Assembly: GCA_026874595.1 (NCBI GenBank)
Contig: CM049318.1
Location: 43,568,456-43,632,455 of the forward strand
Direction: 5' to 3'
Source of the DNA: Sipunculus nudus
Lineage: Eukaryota; Annelida; Sipuncula; Golfingiida; Sipunculidae
DNA: 64,000 nucleotides
In this document: piece by piece, positions 1 through 9,006 of the stretch
How positions within the stretch are numbered: position 1 is the first letter of the stretch
Layout of the letters: every line of letters starts with the position of its first letter
Notes under the pieces: model-generated
What the model was told of the DNA's origin: nothing
The model's input: only the letters and a program-made list of their open reading frames with translations
Database searches by the model: none
Program-made: the position numbers and the translations under genes

Positions 1-1656
1 TTGGAGCAGAGCTGCGTCAGAAACAGCCAGACGGACGCTTCAAAGCAGTCGCGTTTGCATCTCGCACTTTAACAAGTACAGAATGTCGATACGCACAGAT
101 CGAGAAAGAGGCTCTTGCGATCACATGGGCATGTAATAGATTCAATGACTACCTGTTTGGCATGGACTTCCATATTGAAACTGACCATAAGCCGTTGGTA
201 CCATTGTTTAGCACCAAAGACTTGGATGATATGCCACCACGCATACAACGGTTCAAGCTCAGATGGATGCGTTACAGGTTTACTATAGCTCATGTGCCTG
301 GAAAAGATCTCAACACAGCAGATGCCTTGTCACGGAATCCAGTCATGCAAGATCACATGGATGATGAGCTAGCAAGAAATACTAGCATGTATGTCGCAAT
401 GATTGTAGACAACTTACCTGCAGCAGACCAGGGATTACAAGAAATCAAAGCAGCGCAAAATGCAGATGAAGTATGCATACAGCTCAAAGCCTTTTGTGAT
501 GAAGGATGGCCACTCAAACACAAATTGCCAAATGCACTGAACAGTTATTGGCAATATCAAAGTGAATTCTCCGTAGTGGATGGACTCCTGTTGAAAGGGA
601 CTCGAATTGTAATTCTCTCTGCCATGAGGTTGGAGATATTAGACAAACTTCACGACGGTCACCAGGGCATTTAGAAATGTTGGGAAAGAGCCCTGCAGAG
701 TGTATGGTGGCCTGGACTATGCAAACAGTTGCACAATATGGTCTTTACATGTCGCAGATGTTCTAGAGAACGCGTCAACCGACCAGAACCATTGATCTCA
801 AGCGAATTCCCAGAAAGACCGTGGCAAAAAGTCGCTACAGATTTATTTGAACTTCAAGGACAATAATACATCATTGCAGTTGACTACTATTCGAGATACT
901 TCGAAATTGCCAAATTGTCACAGACTACAGCGAAATTTGTGATTGAGAAGCTGAAGCAGTTCTTCGAAGCACATGGTAGCCCTAAGATCTTGTTCTCCGA
1001 TAATGGACCACAATACTCTTGTGGTGAGTTTGCAAACTTTGCACAACAGTGGAAATTCACACATGTTACTAGTAGCCCGCAATATCCGCAGAGCAATGGG
1101 GAAGTCGAACGCGCAGTGAAAACGGCAAAGTCAATCCTCAAAAAGTCAAACGATCCTTGGATCAGAATCCAGGCGTATCAGGGAACACCCCTTGCGAATG
1201 GCTATACGCCTACTCAGCTATTATTCAGTAGACAAATCCGCACAACCGTTCCGGTGTTACCATCACAGCTCACAGTCGCATGTGTTAACCCAGAGGTTCT
1301 TTGACAAAAGGAAACCGACTATCGCAAAAAGCAGGAGACCAATTATAATTGACGCCACAGAGCAAAATTACTGCCTGAACTTGAATCCTGTGACACTGTT
1401 TGGATCCAAGGTCCCGGGGAAGGTGTTGTGCGACAGAGTGCAGATACTCCATATTCGGATATTGTAAGCAGTGAGAATGGGGATCTGCGTCGCAATCGTC
1501 GCCAACTGACGAGGATGGTTCAGGAAGATGAAACCGTCACAGAGCCAGATATCGATCAGAGTGTGGAATTACCTGAGACCAGACTCTTTGGATATCCGCG
1601 CTCCGAGAAATCGTAAACCACCAGGGTATTTGAAGGACTATGTGATATATAAGTGA
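1..1656 (+). pseudogene. Ty3/Gypsy pol remnant: RNase H and integrase, with nonsense codons and a frameshift
   Basis: One reading frame runs from base 3, already open at the window edge. It starts with an RNase H-like domain (AFASRTLTSTECRYAQIEKE, then the ETDHKPL and ADALSRNP motifs, to about base 340). Next is an integrase zinc-binding region, with HDGH near base 650 and CRRC near 755. The integrase core carries ATDLF, SDNGPQY and NGEVERAV, the three acidic D,D,E sites. A basic C-terminal tail follows (RRNRRQL). The frame is broken by stops at 672-674, 864-866, 1302-1304 and near 1350. Around 1590 a one-base shift leads into a tail (PPGYLKDYVIYK) ending at 1656. Reverse transcriptase, protease and gag would lie upstream of the window. 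Family and domain order are secure. The copy cannot make an intact polyprotein. Confidence 0.93.
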
Positions 1657-1996
1657 TTACAAGTTTAGATAGGAACTGGTGAATAGCTTATAGGGCAGAA
1701 TAATCCCTGGGCCACCAGTTGGGAGGCAGGGTAGTCTACCCCTCCTTCCTAGAATAAGTTGCACTTCACATTCATGTTAAGAAGTTAATATTTTGGTGTA
1801 ATCAGCATTATATAATTTCACCTGAAGGTGTTCTCTCTGCATATCAAGCTCATAAGTTATTTATTTACATGTGAAGAGAATCGTCATCATCAAATCTTCG
1901 ACAAATGAGGGAATAGTATTTCTGTTACAAGGACTCATTATGGCTAAAGGTTATTTTTATTTTTGAGATGTTAATCCATTCAGTACAATACATCTT
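1657..1996 (+). other. Untranslated 3' region of the Gypsy element
   Basis: This stretch lies between the end of the integrase frame and the polypurine tract. I see no convincing coding capacity in it. In Gypsy elements it is the usual non-coding leader of the 3' LTR. Confidence 0.5.
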
Positions 1997-2007
1997 CAGA
2001 GGGGAGA
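1997..2007 (+). other. Probable polypurine tract of the Gypsy element
   Basis: The purine-rich run AGAGGGGAGA lies directly before a TGT that starts the putative 3' LTR. This is the expected position for the plus-strand primer in reverse transcription. Confidence 0.6.
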
Positions 2008-2260
2008 TGTGGTACGGTCGAGATGTCGCCACTTTACTAAGTCTTTATGGTAATGTTTAACGGTACTTTACGGTAACTGCATTGCATCATGGGTAGACAT
2101 TCCTGAAAGTGATTGCCATCTTGTTGAGAGGTGTTCGCGCGACATTGTATGTTCAGCGTGTACCGTAGATCGGCGTTTTGCCGCCGCGGCCATAAAATAA
2201 GACTTAGAACTGAAAATCCTGACTTATTTTACTCGACAAGGGATGCGGCTATAATACGCA
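2008..2260 (+). repeat. Probable 3' LTR of the Gypsy element
   Basis: The segment begins with TGTGGTACGG straight after the polypurine tract and can be closed at a CA near 2260 (ATAATACGCA), about 253 bp. A CGACA at 2233-2237 is an alternative end. It contains CATAAAATAAG, a possible polyadenylation region, and the inverted pair TAAAATAAG / CTTATTTTA. The partner 5' LTR is outside the window, so the edges cannot be verified here. Confidence 0.55.
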
Positions 2261-2750
2261 GGTTAGGCTTAAACTGAACATGTACAAGAGACTCGACGGC
2301 CCGCAATGGGCGATATGAGGCAGAGGAAGATTGAAGTGAATACTAAGAACGTATATTTAATGATGCTGCATATTTGTGTCTCAATTTTATTCATAATTAA
2401 TTTGATAAAATGTAATATTAATATTTTAAACAGGCTTATATGTATTAACAAACTTCTCTGAGTCAGTCATAAACCACGGTAATTTTCACGCCATGACAGA
2501 TAAAAGATCGATATTCACTCACCAAATTATGCACTCTAACGGTTGTACCTAAATTTGAGCATGGCTGCAATACCGGTAAAACATTACTTTAAGATATTTC
2601 TTGAACATATCCTTTCTTTTAAAATAAACTGTAAAACAAAATATAACCAAAGACCATACGTTCTTCGGCAATTAAACCTGCGTTCACGTTCAGATACTTC
2701 TTCATTCATCACATTATCAATAGATGGCGCTCAAAGGTCGAAACCTCACC
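2261..2750. other. No gene seen; AT-rich flank of the Gypsy element
   Basis: Short unrelated open frames only. Nothing resembles a protein domain or an RNA gene. Confidence 0.4.
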
Positions 2751-2753
2751 AGC

Positions 2754-3290
2754 TAGTTCCGTATAGCACGTTTTGCCAGCAGGAGGTTCGGGCACCAGTG
2801 TGTATATATTATGATCAGCACGACCCTGGGAGTACGCGTACAGGCTGTGTGAACATCGACGCGGGATTCGTTTATTCAAAGGTTTTGTCAAGGTTGTTAA
2901 TTGACCGGCGTTGTATAGTCTCTAAATAAAAGTTTGTCATCACAAAGGGTACCGTTGGCTTATATAATGCTTTGATGTCCAACTGAAGTTTAATTAGCCA
3001 GTGTAAAGACGCAAGGTATCCCAAGGCCCGCTTGTTCCGTAATCATTTTATATGGCATGTTTTGCCGGTAGACCGTGCAGACACCATTTTGCATATATTA
3101 TGATCAGCAGGACCCGGGGGTTCAGGCAGTATGATCACCGACGCGGGTGTCGTTTATTTAAAGGTTTTGTTGTTAAATGACCGACGATGTAATAAGTCTA
3201 AATACAAGTACCGTCGTCCTATACAATGCTTTGATCTGTTGATGTCCGAATCAAGTTTAATTATCAAAGTTAAAGGCGCAAGATTCTCCG
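2754..3290. repeat. Diverged direct repeat, two units of about 270-290 bp
   Basis: Unit 1 (about 2754-3027) and unit 2 (about 3030-3290) share a collinear series of blocks. These are TTCCGTA, GTTTTGCC, the 16-mer TATATTATGATCAGCA (about 2804 and 3094), GACGCGGG, CGTTTATT.AAAGGTTTTG, AATGCTTTGAT and GTTTAATTA. The two are clearly related but diverged, so this is an old tandem duplication or a pair of element ends. An AATAAA lies in unit 1. No coding potential is recognised. Confidence 0.65.
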
Positions 3291-3299
3291 GCATTCAGT

Positions 3300-4693
3300 G
3301 ATGTGTCAAATTAATTTCGCAGCCCTACAAGGATTCGTCTTGGATGAGTCGTCATAAACCGAACAACTTGTCATCTATTCTAACAGGGTAGATCAGGCTG
3401 TTTAACCAATTATTCAAATTAATTAACAAAGCCAAGCAACATACACAGTTGCAACTTGTTCAGTTTCCCAAAACTGTTTTGCCTGGCCGCATTTCAGCAT
3501 ACCGCAGTGTTCCTAGCTGCAGTCTAGCTTTTGAGGAAACCCTTTTTTCGTTATGTTTCCATACACCACCCGGCAGTGGAACGTGGTGAGAATGTGGTGC
3601 GGCCAGTAAGTAAGGTTTTGGGTATTTTTTACTCCAATGAAGAAGCCTTCCAGGTATTTTACGATTATGGGGTGCGGCCATTAGACGACGTGCGGCGGCA
3701 AAACGCGGATCTACGGTAATAAATAAGTTTGGAGTGTTGTTGACATTTGTCTTCTTGTCACGAACTCTACAGGTGGGAAGTTTCATGATAGAGGTAAAAT
3801 TGAATTTCAGAACTTTGTTCACAATAAGCCAGATCATTCTGTTGATTTTTTTTTTTGCAATTTCTAAGGTCAAATCCTTCTCATCCAAGAAGGTCAATGG
3901 TTGTCTTAATAACAGTCATTTAGATTTTGACAACTAGTTTTTCTTTTCAAGCACACATTTTGGTCCCTCCTAGAAATCTCTTTCTTTTGAATGGCTTTTG
4001 TTTGAGAATTTTTTCAATGCTTTCAAGAAGATTTGCTCACATGCAAGTCACTGGTAATATTTCTGAAAGATTTAGGCCTATGTGTCCCTTGGTTATCCTG
4101 TTGTGGCTGAATCAGGTTCTTCACACTGGCAGTGTTCTCTTCAGAGCATGCACTCGTTGGTCTCCCAATACCCCTATTTTTTTACGTACATGTTTTGTAT
4201 CTTTGTCATTATTTTATTTACATTAATCTATCACTATCAACCTGACCCCAGCCCTTTTCCTTAAAACAGCTCTCAATGGTTTCCTTATCACTCACACTCA
4301 AAACCATGACTAATCCTTCCAAATTGAAACTTTGGACACCTAATCCTAAATGCAAATGGCAACAAAAACCATCTAGGAACACAACTTCAAGACATCTAAT
4401 TTTAAGACTGAAACTGATCCACAGATGCCAACATTTAGAGGCAGACATTTTAGTGACATGCATGCATCATTTTACATTGTCCTACACTGACACTGCATTT
4501 TTGGTACGCTCTTGAATTCACTTGAATAATATGCATTTGGTTTCTTTGATATTTTAGTCTTGTAGATAATTTCCAAATGTTACACCATGAGAAGTTACGA
4601 TGGAATTGTTGCATTTATCACCAAGATATTACAAGTTAAAAAATGGGGCGTTTTTGTGGGGACACCCAATATTACATTTTACTGAAGACTTAC
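3300..4693. other. Non-coding stretch downstream of the galactosyltransferase exon; no gene seen
   Basis: On the minus strand this follows a consensus GTAAGT donor at 4693-4688, so it is read as the start of the next intron. The 145-codon minus frame at 3460-3897 shows no domain. I looked for the C-terminal part of the galactosyltransferase (a Cys-Cys motif followed by an SFHYV-like block) on this strand and did not find it. Confidence 0.45.
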
Positions 4694-5398
4694 CTCTCGC
4701 ACTTTGAAGTAACTTCTAGTCAAATATGGATCATAAAATGGAATGTTTTCTGGGATGATATGAATGCTTGGTGGGTACATCAGGAATCGATCCCGGAACA
4801 TGACATCTCTTGTATCATCAGCCTGAATGCCAAGCCGTTCAAAACAGGAACCCATTGCAACATCATCATATTGAAAGGTTGGATGGCAGTAGCCTTTCTT
4901 CAGTTCTGAAGTAATCCGCAATATCGCACCTCTGCTCAGCACTACACCTGGTCCAGCCGTGTTGTACAAATGCCCATTTCTGTGAGCAAACACATGCCCA
5001 AGGTAATATGGCAAGGAACTATTGAATACCGTCAGGTAATAAACCAGGTTTTCCATTATAACAAAAGTGTCCTCTTCTACTTTTAGAAACCAATCAAATT
5101 TGTCTATGTAATGGGCCTGTATATACTTAATTGCAGCTATACTTGTTTCCCAGCTATTTATATGATAAGTGTCAAGCACAACATTTTCTCCCGTTAAGAT
5201 AAGTCCTTTTGTGACAGTAAAAAATAAAAGTTTTTCACATCGTTTTCCCCAAGTGTCCATGATGGCCCTCTCATGAGTGACATCATTGTCATAGTAACTG
5301 TAGAAATATGAATGATGACTGGATGAAGTGCTGTATGTTACCCAACAGAACACTCTCACCTTCTGCAGGAGGTATGTTGATTCCTTGATACCATGAAC
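4694..5398 (-). CDS. C1GALT1-like: Catalytic exon of a C1GALT1-like (GT31) galactosyltransferase
   Basis: The exon encodes 235 residues of a glycoprotein-N-acetylgalactosamine 3-beta-galactosyltransferase-like protein. In that family the enzyme adds galactose to GalNAc-Ser/Thr in the Golgi lumen to build core-1 O-glycans. Blocks in order: KVRVFCWV, MDTWGKRCEKLLFF, KYIQAHYIDKFDWFLKVEED, a glycine-rich TAGPGVVLSRGA, YDDVAMGSCFERLG with its cysteine, and DTRDVMFRDRFLMYP. The usual DDD metal site reads EED in VEEDTF. The acceptor I prefer is TTGTTACAG at 5401-5399, because it is phase 0 and keeps ESTYLLQKVR, which resembles the stretch before the conserved VRILCWV of the family. A second phase-0 acceptor is CTCCTGCAG, with the exon then starting at 5362. 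The open frame runs back to 5524, but its upstream part looks like intron. The exon ends in phase 0 at CGAGAG|GTAAGT. The C-terminal exon is missing from the window. Confidence 0.88.
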
Positions 5399-5883
5399 CT
5401 GTAACAAGTTGGATATTTCAATGTCACCATATTTTTCAACATATTTGTCTTTTTGTGATAATTCTGTATAATAGGGTGTGTTTCTGATATCCGCCATGAC
5501 TCTTCTGATGATCAATGCACACATTCAAGGCTTGGTTGAAGATGTATCAACTGTTACTATGGAGATATTCTGTTGAACTTATATAAACAACTATAGGAGT
5601 ATTTATATACTTTTTTTATTCTTGGGGAAAAAAACATTCTTTAGAAAAAAATATTTTTATGTAAACCTGGAACAAAAGACAATTTACAAATCATAGGTGT
5701 GTAAACTGACATCTTCAGCTGCGTATTACAAGATTAATGTGAGGATCCATATAATTATTTGCATGTTACAACTATCAATCATTCTTAACATTCATATACA
5801 TGTTTTGTTTACACTTTAACAATCCTTTATCTATCCAAATTTGGTGAGCTTAAATATTCCTGTGTAACAAGCTAAACAAGGGC

Positions 5884-6300
5884 ACCCCATGCAAAAATGC
5901 TTTCGTAGATGTGAGGTAGCCGTTTGTTAACTGCTAGTTCACGGCTAATTAGCCGTGAGCTAGCCGTTAGCTAATTGTTAAGATTTCACTTGAGAACTTC
6001 AGTTAGCAGCCTAAAGCTCAAGTTGGCAATGCCTAGCAGTTACTGAGCAAATGAAGTGGATCACTAAGCAACTGGTTAGCAGCTTAAATGAGATCTAGCC
6101 ACTACTTGAGATGCTCTTAGCAAATGGTTCCTGGCCTTACTGGGTTGCTAGCAGTTACCTGAGAATCTCTTAGTGACTGGTTTACAGCAATACCAGGATG
6201 CTTGCATCTGCTTGATATTCACTTAGCAACTTTATAAAGCCTTACTGGGAGGTTAGCAACTACTTGAAACCTTAATAAGAAGATAGTCATTTCCTGTCTT
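5884..6300. repeat. GTTAGC/GCTAAC-rich low-complexity region
   Basis: Short degenerate phrases of the type 'ttagcaact', 'gctagcagtta' and 'gttagcagc' recur about every 20-50 bp. Similar phrases reappear at 7645-7760 in the other orientation (GCTAACCAGCTGTTAAC), so the two stretches may be the ends of one decayed element spanning roughly 5884-7830. No gene is seen. Confidence 0.45.
5939..5958. repeat. Perfect 20-bp palindrome
   Basis: TCACGGCTAATTAGCCGTGA equals its own reverse complement. It sits at the start of the GCTAAC-rich region. Confidence 0.85.
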
Positions 6301-7526
6301 ACCCTAGTGTGATTGGCTAAAATGATTTTGGAGGGAAGAGCAGCCATCTTTGCAAAATTAGGAAAAGCAGGGCTTTGCTTGCTCTTGTAAAAATATGAAG
6401 ATCTGTGCCAAAAAGCTCAAGAACATTAACATTCAACAAATCCAGCATGTTTAGAGGACTCATTAGATTAATTAGAACATACAATCACCAGGAGAAGAGG
6501 TTATTTATGTTACCACCAGTAAGTTTGAACTACATATATATGTATACCCCAAGGGCTGCCCCAGCAAGCATGGACCAGTGCTGACCAGCAATGATACAAG
6601 TGATTCATCAAGTAATTTTATACACAGAAAGTGTAGTATATCAAATTTAATTTTGTGTAAAAGAAAAAACACACCATAACTAACATATGTCCATGTTTTA
6701 TTTGTATAACTAACATATATGATCATTTTAACAGCAATTAAAAACAGGCTGTGTATCTATGGCCAGTTACTAGTCACTAATAAGTATCAACTGCCATTTT
6801 TTTATTTTGCATTTGTTATCCTGTCAAATTTGGTTGTGCAAAAAGTGACATTTTATATTTGTATATTAAGCTTTATTATGTTTATATCACAGCAATATTA
6901 TACACATGATGCAATGTATAAAAATTCAAGTATTATTGCTAAATCAATTTTGTTTGATAGTTGGTTTCATTAGAGTTTATTATTTATTAATTAGTAAATA
7001 ACTAAATATATAAAGACAAAAAGTGCTTTGAATTTTGTCTTGTTTAAGAGGTTCACCTGTAACTGGCTTCAGGATTCATCATGGTCAACTGAAGGGAATG
7101 ATAATTATGCAGTCAGATTATATATTACAGATTACAGATTAGCTTGAACTTAATTTAACCTGATAACTATTAGTGACAAGATTAATAATTCTGAGATCAG
7201 CTTTGTTAGTGATGATTAATATTGAATTGTCTTAAGTACTGTAATCTTAACATCATCTCACTCAAGTAAATAAATCTCTATTACCAATTTCATCATTTTA
7301 ATTTATTTTTTAATACAGCCACATGATAATAATAATTTCTAGTATTATATTTCAGTTGACTGGCTACAATACAGCTTATTGGTATACAAGTTTGTTCAAA
7401 GCCCATTTAAGGGTCATACCATTATTTATTTGTTCATTATAGAGAGAAATTAAATCTCGATCTTTCTGTAAATATTTACTGGTTTACAAAAATGGAATGT
7501 ACTTAATGAACCTAAGTTGTTAAGAG
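6301..7526. other. AT-rich intron sequence; no gene seen
   Basis: Only short unconserved open frames. No domain, RNA gene or clear element ends are seen. Confidence 0.4.
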
Positions 7527-7640
7527 GCTGCAAAGCTGTAAAGATGCTGCAAAGCTGTAAAGAAGCTGCAACACCATAAAGAAGCTGCAAAGCTGTAAAA
7601 ATGCTGCAAAGCTGTAAAGAAGCTGCAATGCTGTTAAGTT
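7527..7640. repeat. Minisatellite, 19 bp x 6
   Basis: Six units of the 19-mer GCTGCAAAGCTGTAAAGAA begin at 7527, 7546, 7565, 7584, 7603 and 7622, with a few substitutions. The third unit (CAACACCAT) and the last unit are the most diverged. Confidence 0.9.
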
Positions 7641-7859
7641 GTTAAGGGAGATTCATGAATATTCATTACTTAGCAGTTTCTGATTTGCATGTGAAAATCT
7701 CAACCAGTTGCTAACCAGCTGTTAACTAACTGCTACTTAACTGTTTGGTAGCAACAACGGTTGAAATATACAGCAAAATTTCTGCATGGAACCGCATAGC
7801 AGAGCTTCCCCTCGCACCGGGCATAATTAGAAGTGGTGTATTACACGGTATGAATATGA

Positions 7860-7988
7860 GGAGGGCAGCTCTCTGGGCTTGACCTTTGCCCCTGTGACCT
7901 CAAACTAAAAAGGGTTCTTCATCAATGGGTCCACAAGCTTTTCCAAGAAGTGGGTCCTGTGGCCATGACCTTTGACACCATTACCACA
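7860..7988 (+). repeat. Fragment of family F module (TGACCTTTG-type repeat)
   Basis: Text such as 'cttgacctttgcccctgtgacctcaaa' and 'ttttccaagaagtgggtcctgtggccatgacctttgac' matches the F modules at 26520-26890. The fragment abuts the 5' end of the A1 element starting at 7989. Confidence 0.6.
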
Positions 7989-8689
7989 CAAGAGATCCAT
8001 GGGTCACAGCGCTCAGCTGTTATATATGATAAAAAATATGATTTGGGAATGAGGCACATGCTGGTTTTGTGTGGTAATAAATATAAACTTTATTATGAGT
8101 TGTTGGTGTTTAGCTTATGTATGATTTTGATAGTATCTTTGGAGACAGGGAAGAGGATTGATTTCATTTATTTTATTAACAAATGGAGTGCTATTGTCAC
8201 ACAGATTTTGACTTGGCCATATAACTTATAAGCAGCACATATATAATAAAAGAGTTTAACTATTCATTAAAATTTAATAACAAATATGGTGCCAATATAA
8301 TTTCTATTAAAAAATAATAAGAAAATCATATGTTTTTTTTAAAAACAAGGCCTACAGGCCTAATGCGAACCTGTGCATTGGGAAATACACCAGGTATAAT
8401 GCTTCAATGCTGGACCATTACTTTTCATGTATATGAACTATGCAAGTACAGTGGAACCCCACAATTACGACCACCCTGGGGACTGAGCAAAGTGGTCGTA
8501 ATTTGGGGGTGGTCGTATTTGTGAAACTCTTACCGTGGTCGCATATAACACGCTGATATTTAATGTGTATCAGAGTTTATCTATTACATCTCTTTAATGT
8601 GAATTATAACAAAATATTTTACTTAGCGGAGCATCCTTATTATGATTTTTTTTTGTGTGTGTAGCTGAACATATTTATTCATGATAAAA

Positions 8690-8816
8690 ATTAATATACA
8701 TGTACACATACGTAGTGACTGATGATTAACAAATAATAACACTAAGGTGATACATATACATGTACACATGCGTAGTGACTGATGATTAACAAATAATAAC
8801 ACTAAGGAAATACGAT
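8690..8816. repeat. Two-copy tandem repeat, 60-bp period
   Basis: The block 'gtagtgactgatgattaac...actaagg' occurs at about 8712 and again exactly 60 bp later. It lies inside the pogo-like element. Confidence 0.9.
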
Positions 8817-8884
8817 TACAACCTTCTGAATGCATATTGAACATAATACATGGCTGTCATATATTTAGCCTTCCGCTTGAGTAT

Positions 8885-9006
8885 ATATTGCGTGCACCTG
8901 AGTTTTCTCGACGCTAAACGCTGAGCCAGTTGGTGCTGATTGCGTGTGGTGTTGCCGCCTTGATTAACGCCACTTTATCCTTCAAGGAGAGCTCTTTCAG
9001 AGGCAT
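8885..9006 (-). pseudogene. N-terminal helix-turn-helix remnant of a pogo/CENP-B-like transposase
   Basis: An ATG at 9006-9004 opens MPLKELSLKDKVALIKAA. After a one-base shift the text continues as NQHQLAQRLASRKLRCTQYI. Together these have the shape of the psq/CENP-B-N type DNA-binding domain: an LSLxDKVxLI helix, then a QxxLAxRxxxS helix ending in TQ. This fits the pogo-type ends of the surrounding element. The rest of the transposase is not recognisable. This is a short, frameshifted relic. Confidence 0.65.

Noticed and set aside
3460-3897. 145-codon minus-strand frame near the galactosyltransferase exon
   Set aside because: No recognisable domain and no match to the expected C-terminal block of the enzyme. 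It contains low-complexity runs from a poly-T tract.
5399-5524. Extending the catalytic exon to the first in-frame ATG near 5524
   Set aside because: The extra residues lack family similarity. No acceptor in the matching phase 0 precedes them, whereas TTACAG at 5401-5399 fits.
8690-8816. Possible CRISPR-like array from regularly spaced identical blocks
   Set aside because: Only two 60-bp units without spacers, inside a eukaryotic transposon. The 53-bp satellite likewise has no unique spacers.
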